This document shows, piece by piece, positions 26,867-34,593 of a stretch of DNA of 53,343 nt (the stretch's first letter is position 1; each line of letters opens with the position of its first letter). Position numbers and translations under genes: made by a program. The notes under the pieces are model-generated. The model made no database searches. It worked only from the letters and a program-made list of their open reading frames with translations, and had not been told where the DNA came from. Origin of the DNA: an uncultured Fusobacteriaceae bacterium (lineage in GTDB: Bacteria; Fusobacteriota; Fusobacteriia; Fusobacteriales; Fusobacteriaceae); NCBI GenBank assembly GCA_947072665.1, contig CAMTIW010000002.1, positions 1 to 53,343 on the forward strand. The letters are read 5' to 3'.

Positions 26867-26871
26867 TTACG

Positions 26872-26884
26872 GTATACAGTATAC
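26872..26884 (+). promoter_or_regulatory. putative GntR operator at the oad-cit transcription start
   Basis: GTATACAGTATAC is a perfect 13-bp palindrome (two GTATAC units around one base) that begins five bases after the -10 box and so covers the start site. FadR-type regulators recognise t.GT-(0-1)-AC.a palindromes, and a FadR-type gntR ends about 100 bp upstream. Binding here would block initiation. Confidence 0.7.
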
Positions 26885-26942
26885 AATGAAAATTAGAAAA
26901 ATTAGTAATTTATAATTAAGATAAAATTAGGAGGATGATTTT

Positions 26943-28334
26943 TTGGATAAGTTAAAAATAACGGAAACAGTATTAAGAGATGGACACCAATCTCTTATAG
27001 CAACTAGATTAAGAACGGATGAAATATTACCAATATTAGAAAAAATGGATCAAGTTGGTTATTATGCTTTAGAAGTTTGGGGAGGAGCTACATTTGATGC
27101 TTGTATAAGATTTTTAGATGAAGACCCATGGGAAAGATTAAGAGAAATAAAAAAAAGAGTTAAAAATACAAAACTTCAAATGCTATTAAGAGGTCAAAAT
27201 TTATTAGGATACAGACATTATGGTGATGATATAGTTGAAAAATTTGTAGAAAAATCAATAACAAATGGAATAGATATTATAAGAATATTTGATGCTTTAA
27301 ATGATTTAAGAAATATAAAAGTAGCAGCAGCAGCAACTAAAAAATTTGGTGGACATTGTCAAATTGCTATTTCTTATACGATAAGTCCGGTTCATACTAC
27401 TGAATACTATAAAAAATTAGCCAAAGATATAGATGAAATGGGAGCAGATTCCATTGCAATAAAAGATATGGCAGGAATATTACTTCCAGAATACGGCTAT
27501 GAATTAATAAAAGCTATAAAAACTGTTACCAATCTTCCATTAGAACTTCATACTCATGCTACTAGTGGAATATCAGAGATGCTTTATCAAAAAGCTATAG
27601 AAGCAGGAATAGATATTATAGACACAGCAATTTCAACTTTTGCAGGGGGAACATCTCAACCAGCAACAGAATCAATAGTGAGAGCTCTAAAAGGAACAGA
27701 AAGAGATCCTGGACTTAATTTGACTTTATTAAAAGAGATTGCAGAATATTTTAAACCTATAAGAAAAAAATATATAGATGATGGTACTTTAAATCCTCAA
27801 GCCTTATTTACGGAACCAAGTATTTTAGAGTATCAACTTCCTGGAGGAATGTTATCAAATTTAGTATCTCAACTTACAGCTCAAAAAGCGGCTAATAGAT
27901 ATGAGGAAGTTTTAAGAGAGATTCCAAAGGTTCGAGAGGATTTAGGTTTTCCACCTTTAGTAACTCCTTTGAGTCAAATGGTAGGAACACAGGCTGTATT
28001 TAATGTATTATCAGGTGAAAGATATAAAATGGTTCCAAAAGAAATAAAAGATTTTGTAAAAGGATTATATGGAAAATCTCCAGCACCTATGAATGCAGAG
28101 ATTGTACATAAAATAATAGGAGATGAAGTTCCTTATACAGGGAGACCAGCTGATTTATTAGGACCTGAGTTAGAAACTTTAAAATTAGAAATAGGAACAC
28201 TAGCTAAAACTGATGAAGATGTACTTATTTATGCAATGTTCCCTCAAATAGGAAAAGGATATCTTGAGAATAGAGAAAAACCTAAAAATATTATTCAAGA
28301 AACAAAAGTACAACATATAAATATTGTATTTTAA
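26943..28334 (+). CDS. oadA: oxaloacetate decarboxylase carboxyltransferase subunit (alpha, without biotin domain)
   Basis: A 463-aa carboxyltransferase of the OadA/pyruvate carboxylase 5S type that moves CO2 from oxaloacetate to biotin, leaving pyruvate. Active-site residues are visible: D13 in TVLRDGHQS, K174 in IAIKDMAG (the carbamylated Lys) and the metal-binding H203 and H205 in LHTHATSG. RGQNLLGYRHY is another hallmark. The biotin-carrier tail of Klebsiella OadA is missing; a separate carrier is encoded 395 bp downstream. The start is a TTG at 26943 with AGGAGG eight bases upstream, and no in-frame ATG is close. It is the first gene of an eight-gene operon. Confidence 0.93.
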   Translation: MDKLKITETVLRDGHQSLIATRLRTDEILPILEKMDQVGYYALEVWGGATFDACIRFLDEDPWERLREIKKRVKNTKLQMLLRGQNLLGYRHYGDDIVEKFVEKSITNGIDIIRIFDALNDLRNIKVAAAATKKFGGHCQIAISYTISPVHTTEYYKKLAKDIDEMGADSIAIKDMAGILLPEYGYELIKAIKTVTNLPLELHTHATSGISEMLYQKAIEAGIDIIDTAISTFAGGTSQPATESIVRALKGTERDPGLNLTLLKEIAEYFKPIRKKYIDDGTLNPQALFTEPSILEYQLPGGMLSNLVSQLTAQKAANRYEEVLREIPKVREDLGFPPLVTPLSQMVGTQAVFNVLSGERYKMVPKEIKDFVKGLYGKSPAPMNAEIVHKIIGDEVPYTGRPADLLGPELETLKLEIGTLAKTDEDVLIYAMFPQIGKGYLENREKPKNIIQETKVQHINIVF

Positions 28335-28375
28335 TAAAAAATAAGTGAGATAAATTCTCAGAAAGGAAGGAAAAT

Positions 28376-28699
28376 ATGAATAGTTTATTCGGAGCAGAAA
28401 TATCTGTGTATGAATCTCTTATAGTAACTGCTATATGCATGGGGATAGTTTTTAGTGTTTTAATTATAATTTCAGGAGTTTTAACATTGTTTAAATTTAT
28501 TCCCGCAGAAGTTATTGTGAAAAAAAATATTTCCAAAACTACTAAAATAGAATCTACTTTAGTAAAGGAAAATAAAAAATTTGATGTAAATGAAATAAAA
28601 GATGAAAAAATGGTTGTAGCTATGTTAGTTGCATCTATGGAAGCAGCAGCAGAAAACGAAAATGCCTATGTTAGAGTAAAATCAATAAGAGAACTATAA
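28376..28699 (+). CDS. oadG: oxaloacetate decarboxylase gamma-like subunit
   Basis: A small membrane anchor of 107 aa: one N-terminal membrane helix (SLIVTAICMGIVFSVLIII) followed by a charged cytoplasmic tail ending in VAMLVASMEAAAENENAYVR, similar to the C-terminal region of OadG and MmdD-type delta subunits. It should tie the carboxyltransferase and biotin carrier to the beta subunit; in Klebsiella OadG also carries a Zn site, and no His-rich tail is seen here. ATG 28376 has an AGGAAGGA ribosome site. It lies 41 bp after oadA and 29 bp before the carrier gene. Confidence 0.85.
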   Translation: MNSLFGAEISVYESLIVTAICMGIVFSVLIIISGVLTLFKFIPAEVIVKKNISKTTKIESTLVKENKKFDVNEIKDEKMVVAMLVASMEAAAENENAYVRVKSIREL

Positions 28700-28728
28700 A
28701 ATAAAATACTAAAAAAGGAGATATTAGA

Positions 28729-29079
28729 ATGATAAAAGTATATAAAATTAAGGTTGCAGATAAAGTTTATGAGGTAGAAGTAGAATCTATAACTGAAAAA
28801 GAAGGGACAGTAGTTTCTCAAGAGAAAAAAGAAACAATAGCTCCAAAAGTAGCAGTACAAGCTGGAGGAATAAAAATAGAATCTCCAATGCAAGGATTAA
28901 TAATTGAAATATTAGTAAAAGTAGGAGATACCGTAAAAGCTGGTGATACAGTTGCAACACTTGAGGCTATGAAAATGGAAAATCCTATAGTAGCACCTCA
29001 AGATGGAACGATAACTTCAATTACAGCATCTAAAGGAGATACTGTAGACGGTGGAGATTTACTAATAACTTTAGCATAA
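28729..29079 (+). CDS. biotin carboxyl carrier protein of the Na+-pumping decarboxylase
   Basis: A 116-aa biotinyl carrier. The C-terminal 70 residues form a biotinyl domain with EAMKMENP, whose Lys82 is the biotinylation site, preceded by ESPMQGLIIEILVKVGDTV and followed by APQDGTITSI. The N-terminal 40 residues form a short strand-rich segment and linker (Pro/Ala-poor compared with MmdC or GcdC). It shuttles CO2 from OadA to the membrane beta subunit. ATG 28729 has an AAGGAG ribosome site. This replaces the fused biotin domain of the Klebsiella enzyme. Confidence 0.93.
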   Translation: MIKVYKIKVADKVYEVEVESITEKEGTVVSQEKKETIAPKVAVQAGGIKIESPMQGLIIEILVKVGDTVKAGDTVATLEAMKMENPIVAPQDGTITSITASKGDTVDGGDLLITLA

Positions 29080-29104
29080 TAATAAAAGAAAAAAGGAGTA
29101 TATA

Positions 29105-30223
29105 ATGGAGTTGTTGAAAAACTTATATTCTACTACAGGTCTTGCTCTTATGACAATAGAACAAGCAATTATGATAGTAGTAGCATTATTTTTAATATAT
29201 TTAGCAGTAAAAAAACAGTATGAACCTTATCTATTACTTCCAATATCTTTTGGAATGTTTTTAGTTAACTTTCCTTCACCAATAAATGAAGGACTTATGG
29301 AACCAGGTGGACTTTTATATATTTTATATCAAGGTGTAAAAATGGGAGTTTATCCTCCTCTAATTTTCTTAGCAATAGGAGCAAGTACAGATTTTGGACC
29401 ACTTATTGCTAACCCTAAAAGTTTACTTTTAGGAGCAGCAGCTCAATTTGGAATTTTTGGAGCTTTTATTGGAGCAACTTTACTTGGAATGACAGGAGCA
29501 GAAGCGGCGTCTGTAGGAATAATCGGTGGAGCAGATGGTCCAACAGCTATTTATTTAACATCTAAATTAGCACCACATATGTTGGGACCAATAGCAGTTG
29601 CTGCTTATTCATATATGGCTTTGGTACCAGTTATTCAGCCACCAATTATAAAGCTTTTTACAACCAAAGAGGAAAGACAAATAAAAATGACACAGCTTAG
29701 AACTGTTTCAAAAAGAGAGAAAATTGTATTTCCAGTTATTGTGTCAGGAGTTGTAATTTTAATGATTCCATCTTCAGCACCTCTTATTGGGATGTTAATG
29801 TTTGGAAACTTAGCTAAAGAATGTGGACTTGTTCCTAATTTAGTTGAACATATGAAAGGTTCTTTAATGTATATAATAACTATTTTTATTGGAATAACAG
29901 TTGGAGCGACTACAAGTGCAGAAGCATTTTTAAATATAGCAACAATAAAAATAATTATACTTGGACTTTTTGCTTTCTGTTTTGGAACTTCAGCAGGAGT
30001 AATTTCAGGGAAAATTATGTGTAAATTAAGTGGTGGAAAAATTAATCCTATGATAGGAGCAGCAGGAGTAAGTGCAGTGCCCATGGCAGCGAGAGTTGTT
30101 CAAAAAATAGGTCAAGAAGAGAATCCTAGTAATTTTTTACTTATGCATGCAATGGGACCAAATGTTGCAGGTGTTATTGGTTCAGCAGTAGCAGCAGGAG
30201 TTCTTTTAGCAATATTTAAATAA
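29105..30223 (+). CDS. oadB: Na+-pumping decarboxylase beta subunit
   Basis: A polytopic membrane protein of 372 aa that decarboxylates carboxybiotin and drives Na+ export. The signature IIGGADGPTAIYLTSKLAPH holds the essential Asp of helix IV. Further conserved parts are FLAIGASTDFGPL, AYSYMALVPVIQPPI and a C-terminal MGPNVAGVIGSAVAAG. At 372 aa it is closer to the short beta subunits of glutaconyl- and methylmalonyl-CoA decarboxylases than to the 433-aa OadB of Klebsiella. ATG 29105 has an AAGGAG ribosome site. It lies 25 bp after the carrier gene. Confidence 0.93.
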   Translation: MELLKNLYSTTGLALMTIEQAIMIVVALFLIYLAVKKQYEPYLLLPISFGMFLVNFPSPINEGLMEPGGLLYILYQGVKMGVYPPLIFLAIGASTDFGPLIANPKSLLLGAAAQFGIFGAFIGATLLGMTGAEAASVGIIGGADGPTAIYLTSKLAPHMLGPIAVAAYSYMALVPVIQPPIIKLFTTKEERQIKMTQLRTVSKREKIVFPVIVSGVVILMIPSSAPLIGMLMFGNLAKECGLVPNLVEHMKGSLMYIITIFIGITVGATTSAEAFLNIATIKIIILGLFAFCFGTSAGVISGKIMCKLSGGKINPMIGAAGVSAVPMAARVVQKIGQEENPSNFLLMHAMGPNVAGVIGSAVAAGVLLAIFK

Positions 30224-30267
30224 TTTTTTTATATTAATAATCAAAAAATTAAAAAAGGAGTTGAAAC

Positions 30268-30570
30268 ATGAAGTTGAAAGTAAAATCAATTGCTGGAACT
30301 TTAGAATCTAGTGATATTCAAATTATGGTAGAACCAATTACTGAATTAGGAATATTAATAAATTTAGAAAGTGTAGTTATGGGACAGTACGAAGAGGATA
30401 TTAGAAATGTAATTTTAGAAACTGCTGAGGAAATGGGTATTACATCAGCAAAAATTTATGCTAATGATAAAGGGGCTATATCAGCTGTTATTAAAAGTAG
30501 AGTTCAAACGGCTCTTCATAGATCATCACAGCAGGAGAAATTTATATGGGCAAAAGGAGGGAATAAATAA
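30268..30570 (+). CDS. citD: citrate lyase acyl carrier protein (gamma subunit)
   Basis: A 100-aa acyl carrier of citrate lyase. Ser14 in GTLESSDIQI is the expected attachment site for the phosphoribosyl-dephospho-CoA arm, and the C-terminal ISAVIKSRVQTALHRSS follows the family pattern. ATG 30268 has an AAAGGAG ribosome site. The stop codon overlaps the citE start by one base. The ligase (citC) and prosthetic-group genes (citX, citG), which activate this protein, are not in the window. Confidence 0.93.
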   Translation: MKLKVKSIAGTLESSDIQIMVEPITELGILINLESVVMGQYEEDIRNVILETAEEMGITSAKIYANDKGAISAVIKSRVQTALHRSSQQEKFIWAKGGNK

Positions 30571-31469
30571 TGAAATTAAGACGTTCAATGCTTTTTGTTC
30601 CTGGAAATAATCCTGCAATAATAAAAGATGTTCATATTTATAAACCTGATGCTATAATGTTCGATTTAGAAGATGCCATTGCAGTGACTGAAAAAGATTC
30701 AGCAAGATTTTTAGTATATAATATGATTAATAAATTTAGAGATTACTATAAGAAATTTAATATAGAAACTGTAGTTAGAATAAATGCTTTAGATACTGCT
30801 TATGGAGTAGAAGATTTAGAGTTTATAGTGAGAGCTCAACCAGATGTAATAAGACTTCCAAAGACAGAAACAGCCCAAGATATTTTAGATGTAGAAGCAC
30901 ATATAGCAAGAATTGAAGCAGAGATTGGAATTCCAGTTGGAACAACAAAAATGATGGCAGCAATAGAAAGTCCATTAGGGGCATTTAATGCTCGTGAAAT
31001 ATCTGTATCAACAAAAAGATTAATAGGAATAGCTATTGGTGGAGAAGACTATGTAACTAGTATGAAAACTAATAGATCTCCTGAGGGAATAGAATTATTA
31101 GCAGCTAGAAGTATGATAGTTATGGCTGCAAGAGTAGCAGGAATAGCAGCTCTTGACACAGTTTATTCAGATGTTAATAATGATGAAGGATTTTTAAGAG
31201 AAGCTAATTTAATTAAGCAGATGGGATTTGATGGAAAATCTTTAATTCATCCAAGACAAGTTGAACTTGTTCATGGTGTTTATACTCCAAAAGAAATAGA
31301 TATAAGAAAAGCTAATAAAATAATAACTGCTACAGCAGAAGCGGAAGCAGCAGGATTAGGAGTATTCACTGTGGATGGAAAAATGGTTGATAGACCTATA
31401 ATTGAAAGAGCTAAGCATGTATTAGCACTGGCTAAAGCAGCTGGAGTAAATGTAGGAGGTAGTAACTAA
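30570..31469 (+). CDS. citE: citrate lyase beta subunit (citryl-ACP lyase)
   Basis: A 299-aa HpcH/HpaI-type TIM-barrel lyase that splits citryl-ACP into acetyl-ACP and oxaloacetate. The N-terminus RRSMLFVPGNNPAIIKDV is diagnostic. FDLEDAIAVTEKD holds metal-binding acids, and ETVVRINALDTAYG, MMAAIESPLGAFNAREI and GIAIGGEDYVTSM give the CoA and metal sites. The length matches E. coli CitE (about 302 aa). It starts at the last base of citD (TAATGA) and ends two bases before citF, so the three genes should be tightly coupled. Confidence 0.94.
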   Translation: MKLRRSMLFVPGNNPAIIKDVHIYKPDAIMFDLEDAIAVTEKDSARFLVYNMINKFRDYYKKFNIETVVRINALDTAYGVEDLEFIVRAQPDVIRLPKTETAQDILDVEAHIARIEAEIGIPVGTTKMMAAIESPLGAFNAREISVSTKRLIGIAIGGEDYVTSMKTNRSPEGIELLAARSMIVMAARVAGIAALDTVYSDVNNDEGFLREANLIKQMGFDGKSLIHPRQVELVHGVYTPKEIDIRKANKIITATAEAEAAGLGVFTVDGKMVDRPIIERAKHVLALAKAAGVNVGGSN

Positions 31470-31470
31470 T

Positions 31471-33018
31471 ATGGAAAATAAAAGAATAACCAATGAATTA
31501 TTAAAAACTATAAAAGGATATGCAAATAGAGAAGCATATGTTTCACCCTTTGCATTTCAGCCAGAAGGAACAGTTATAGAAGCTTTAGAGCTTAAAGATC
31601 AAGTTAAAAGAACTAAAATTATAGATACTTTGGAAGAGGCTATAAAACTTTCTGGATTAAAAGATGGTATGACTATATCTTTCCATCATCATTTTAGAAA
31701 TGGTGATAAAGTATTACCTATGGTTATGAAAAAACTAGCTGAAATGGGCTTTAAAAATCTTAGAGTAGCATCAAGTTCTTTAACAGCAGCTCATGTTTGT
31801 TTAGTAGATTATATAAAAGATGGTGTAGTAAATAGAATAGAGTCTAGTGGTGTTAGAGGGAAGCTTGCAATAGCGATTTCTGATGGGATTTTAGGAGATT
31901 ATCCAGCTGTTATTCGTTCACATGGTGGAAGAGCAAGAGCAGTAGTGTCTGGAGATTTAAAAATAGATGTAGCATTTTTAGGGGCTCCATCTTCAGATTG
32001 TATGGGAAATTCAAATGGAGTATTAGGAAAATCTATTTGTGGTTCTCTAGGTTATGCAAAAGTAGATGCAGCACATGCAGAAAAAGTTGTTATTATAACA
32101 GATACTTTAGTTGACTATCCAAATCATCCAATTAGTATTCCACAAACAGATGTTGATTATGTAGTAGTAGTAGATGAAATTGGAGATTCTTCAGGAATTA
32201 TGTCTGGTGCAACTAGATTTACATCTAATCCAAAAGAGTTATTAATGGCTAAAAAAGTATTGGAAACAATGTTAGCGTCTGGATTATTTCAAGATGGATT
32301 TTCTATGCAAACAGGTTCAGGTGGAGCTTCTTTAGCAGTTACAAGATTTATAAGAGAAGAATTGATAAAAAGAGATATGAAATGTAGTTATGCACTGGGT
32401 GGAATAACAAAAGCTTTCGTGGATCTATTAGAAGAAGGATTAGTTGGAAAACTGTTTGATACTCAAAGTTTTGATTTAGGTGCAGCAGAATCAGTGGGTA
32501 GAAATGCAAGACATGAAGAAGTTAGTGCAGATTTTTATGCAAATCCATTCAATGCTTCTCCAGCAGTGAATAAATTAGATTTTGTTGTTTTAAGTGCTTT
32601 AGAAGTGGATAAAGATTTTAATGTAAATGTAATATCTGGTTCTGATGGAGTAATAAGAGAAGCATCTGGTGGACATTCAGATACAGCAGCAGCAGCAAAA
32701 ATGTCTATAATAGTAGTTCCATTGGTAAGAGGAAGAATGGCTACTCTTATGGATAGAGTTACAACAATAGTTACACCAGGAAGTACTGTAGATGTAGTAG
32801 TAACTGACTATGGTGTAGTAGTAAATCCTAGAAGAATAGATTTAATAGAAAAGTTTAAAGAATCTGGAATAGACTTGAAAACTATGGAAGAATTGAGAGA
32901 AATTGCTGAATTTATCGTTGGAAAACCTAAGGCAATAGAGTTTACAGATAAAGTTGTAGCAGTGGTTGAATATAGAGATGGAACTATTATTGATGTGGTA
33001 AGACAAATCAAAAGGTAG
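31471..33018 (+). CDS. citF: citrate lyase alpha subunit (citrate:acetyl-ACP transferase)
   Basis: A 515-aa CoA-transferase-fold protein that exchanges acetyl-ACP for citryl-ACP. Typical CitF segments: ISFHHHFRNGDKVLPMVM near residue 70, LGAPSSDCMGNSNGVLGKS, FQDGFSMQTGSGGASLAVTR and SGGHSDTAAAAKMSIIVVPL. The length agrees with known CitF proteins (about 505-520 aa). It starts one base after citE, using a ribosome site within citE (GGAGGT at 31456-31461). Together with CitD and CitE it completes the citrate lyase complex whose product oxaloacetate feeds the decarboxylase encoded upstream. Confidence 0.94.
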   Translation: MENKRITNELLKTIKGYANREAYVSPFAFQPEGTVIEALELKDQVKRTKIIDTLEEAIKLSGLKDGMTISFHHHFRNGDKVLPMVMKKLAEMGFKNLRVASSSLTAAHVCLVDYIKDGVVNRIESSGVRGKLAIAISDGILGDYPAVIRSHGGRARAVVSGDLKIDVAFLGAPSSDCMGNSNGVLGKSICGSLGYAKVDAAHAEKVVIITDTLVDYPNHPISIPQTDVDYVVVVDEIGDSSGIMSGATRFTSNPKELLMAKKVLETMLASGLFQDGFSMQTGSGGASLAVTRFIREELIKRDMKCSYALGGITKAFVDLLEEGLVGKLFDTQSFDLGAAESVGRNARHEEVSADFYANPFNASPAVNKLDFVVLSALEVDKDFNVNVISGSDGVIREASGGHSDTAAAAKMSIIVVPLVRGRMATLMDRVTTIVTPGSTVDVVVTDYGVVVNPRRIDLIEKFKESGIDLKTMEELREIAEFIVGKPKAIEFTDKVVAVVEYRDGTIIDVVRQIKR

Positions 33019-33055
33019 ATAAAAAAAACAAAAAATATAGGGGGAAAAAAGAAAA

Positions 33056-34405
33056 ATGGCTAAAAATTTTAAAGAACTTTTTGATAACAAAGAGTTTAAA
33101 TGGGGAGGATTAAATCCTACTTTATTTGCTATTATGTTAGTGGTAGTGGGGATTATAGTATATATGCCTTTTGGTGGGAAACCAGCAGGAGCATTTTTAA
33201 GACCTAACTTTTTAATAATGTTATCTATATTGGCTGTTTACGGTTTACTATTTGGAGAAATTGGAGATAGAATTCCTATTTGGAATGAATATGTAGGTGG
33301 AGGAACGGTACTGGTGTTCTTTGCATCAGCAGTTATGGGAACTTATGAATTAGTTCCAGCAAAAACATTAAAAGCAATAGAGGTTTTTTATAATGGTTCT
33401 TCTGTAAACTTCTTGGAATTATTTATTCCAGCATTGATAGTAGGTTCAGTTTTAACAGTTAATAGAAAGTCACTAATTAAATCTATAGCTGGTTATATCC
33501 CTTTGATACTTATTGGTGTAGCAGGAGCAATGACAGGGGGAATTTTAGTAGGATTATTATTTGGAAAAGAGCCATTAGATGTAGTTATGAACTATGTATT
33601 ACCTATAATGGGTGGTGGAACAGGTGCAGGAGCTATACCAATGTCAGAAATGTGGGCTCAAAAAACTGGTAAAGATGCAAAACAATGGTTTGCATTTGCA
33701 ATTTCAATACTTACAATAGCAAACGTTATCGCTATTTTCTGTGGAGCATTTTTAAAGAAAATGGGAGATAAATATCCAAGTTTGACAGGACATGGAGAAT
33801 TAGTTATAGCTAATTCAAGAGATATAGAAGAGGAAAAAGAGTTAAAAGTTGAATCTGGACCAAGAGAATTTGCTGCAGCTTTATTCTTTACAGGAGTTTT
33901 AGCAGCAGTAGCTCATATGTTAGGAATGTTATGGTCATCAATGAATATGCCTTTTGAAGTTCATAGACTTGCATTTTTAGTTCTTTTAGCAATTTTACTA
34001 AATGTAATTAATATTGTTCCTCCAGTAATAAAAGAAGGAGCAAAAAAAATGCAATCATTCTTTTCTAAGTATACTATTTGGATATTAATGGCAGCAGTAG
34101 GATTTGGAACGGATGTTCAAGAAATAATAAATTCATTTACATTTGGAAATGTAGCTATTGCTTTGGCAATAGTAGGTGGAGCAGTTATTGCTATTATGTT
34201 ATGTGCTAAGAAAATGAAGTTCTATGCTGTAGAAGCAGCAATAACGGCAGGACTTTGTATGGCAAATAGAGGTGGATCAGGAGATATCGCAGTTTTAGGA
34301 GCAGCAGATAGAATGGCACTTATATCTTATGCACAAATATCTTCAAGAATAGGTGGAGCTATGATGCTTATTATTGGTTCAGTAATATTTGGATTCTTTG
34401 CATAA
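33056..34405 (+). CDS. citS: 2-hydroxycarboxylate transporter family citrate:Na+ symporter (CitS-like)
   Basis: A 449-aa membrane transporter of the 2-HCT family. The two re-entrant loop motifs of this family are present: MGGGTGAGAIPMSEM near residue 190, and MANRGGSGDIAVLGAADRM near residue 405. IPIWNEYVGGGTVLVFF and a long cytoplasmic loop between halves also fit CitS. Family members carry citrate or malate with Na+; its position at the end of a citrate lyase operon points to citrate. The ribosome site is AGGGGGA. A strong terminator follows at once, so this is the last gene of the operon. Confidence 0.91.
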   Translation: MAKNFKELFDNKEFKWGGLNPTLFAIMLVVVGIIVYMPFGGKPAGAFLRPNFLIMLSILAVYGLLFGEIGDRIPIWNEYVGGGTVLVFFASAVMGTYELVPAKTLKAIEVFYNGSSVNFLELFIPALIVGSVLTVNRKSLIKSIAGYIPLILIGVAGAMTGGILVGLLFGKEPLDVVMNYVLPIMGGGTGAGAIPMSEMWAQKTGKDAKQWFAFAISILTIANVIAIFCGAFLKKMGDKYPSLTGHGELVIANSRDIEEEKELKVESGPREFAAALFFTGVLAAVAHMLGMLWSSMNMPFEVHRLAFLVLLAILLNVINIVPPVIKEGAKKMQSFFSKYTIWILMAAVGFGTDVQEIINSFTFGNVAIALAIVGGAVIAIMLCAKKMKFYAVEAAITAGLCMANRGGSGDIAVLGAADRMALISYAQISSRIGGAMMLIIGSVIFGFFA

Positions 34406-34412
34406 AACAAAT

Positions 34413-34457
34413 AAAAATCGTAGAAATTGAAAATAAATTTTCATTTCTACGATTTTT
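34413..34457 (+). terminator. oad-cit operon terminator
   Basis: A 14-bp stem (AAAAATCGTAGAAA with TTTCTACGATTTTT), extended inward by further A/T pairs, and a T-run to 34459. It begins eight bases after the citS stop. Confidence 0.9.
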
Positions 34458-34510
34458 TTATAAAACTTTTTAAAAAAAATTTAATAAGTAATAAATAAAA
34501 CTTTATTTCA

Positions 34511-34539
34511 TTGCAAACTAAACTACTATAGTTTATAAT
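34511..34539 (+). promoter_or_regulatory. promoter of the NagE-like PTS gene
   Basis: TTGCAA (34511-34516), a 17-base spacer and consensus TATAAT (34534-34539). Confidence 0.75.
34519..34535 (+). promoter_or_regulatory. putative operator in the PTS promoter spacer
   Basis: TAAACTA-CTA-TAGTTTA is a perfect 7-bp inverted repeat with a 3-base centre, lying between the -35 and -10 boxes. A repressor bound here would compete with RNA polymerase. The regulator is not encoded next to it. Confidence 0.5.
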
Positions 34540-34593
34540 GGTATAAAATAGAACAGTTATATTTTACAGTATATTTTGATTAGGAGGCATATT

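Noticed and set aside
28341-28361. Small hairpin TGAGA-TCTCA between oadA and oadG
   Set aside because: Only five base pairs with no T-run; too weak to call a terminator or processing site.
29635-30084. 149-codon open frame on the minus strand inside oadB
   Set aside because: It lies wholly antisense to a clear membrane protein gene, has no ribosome site or family features, and is explained by the codon composition of the real gene.
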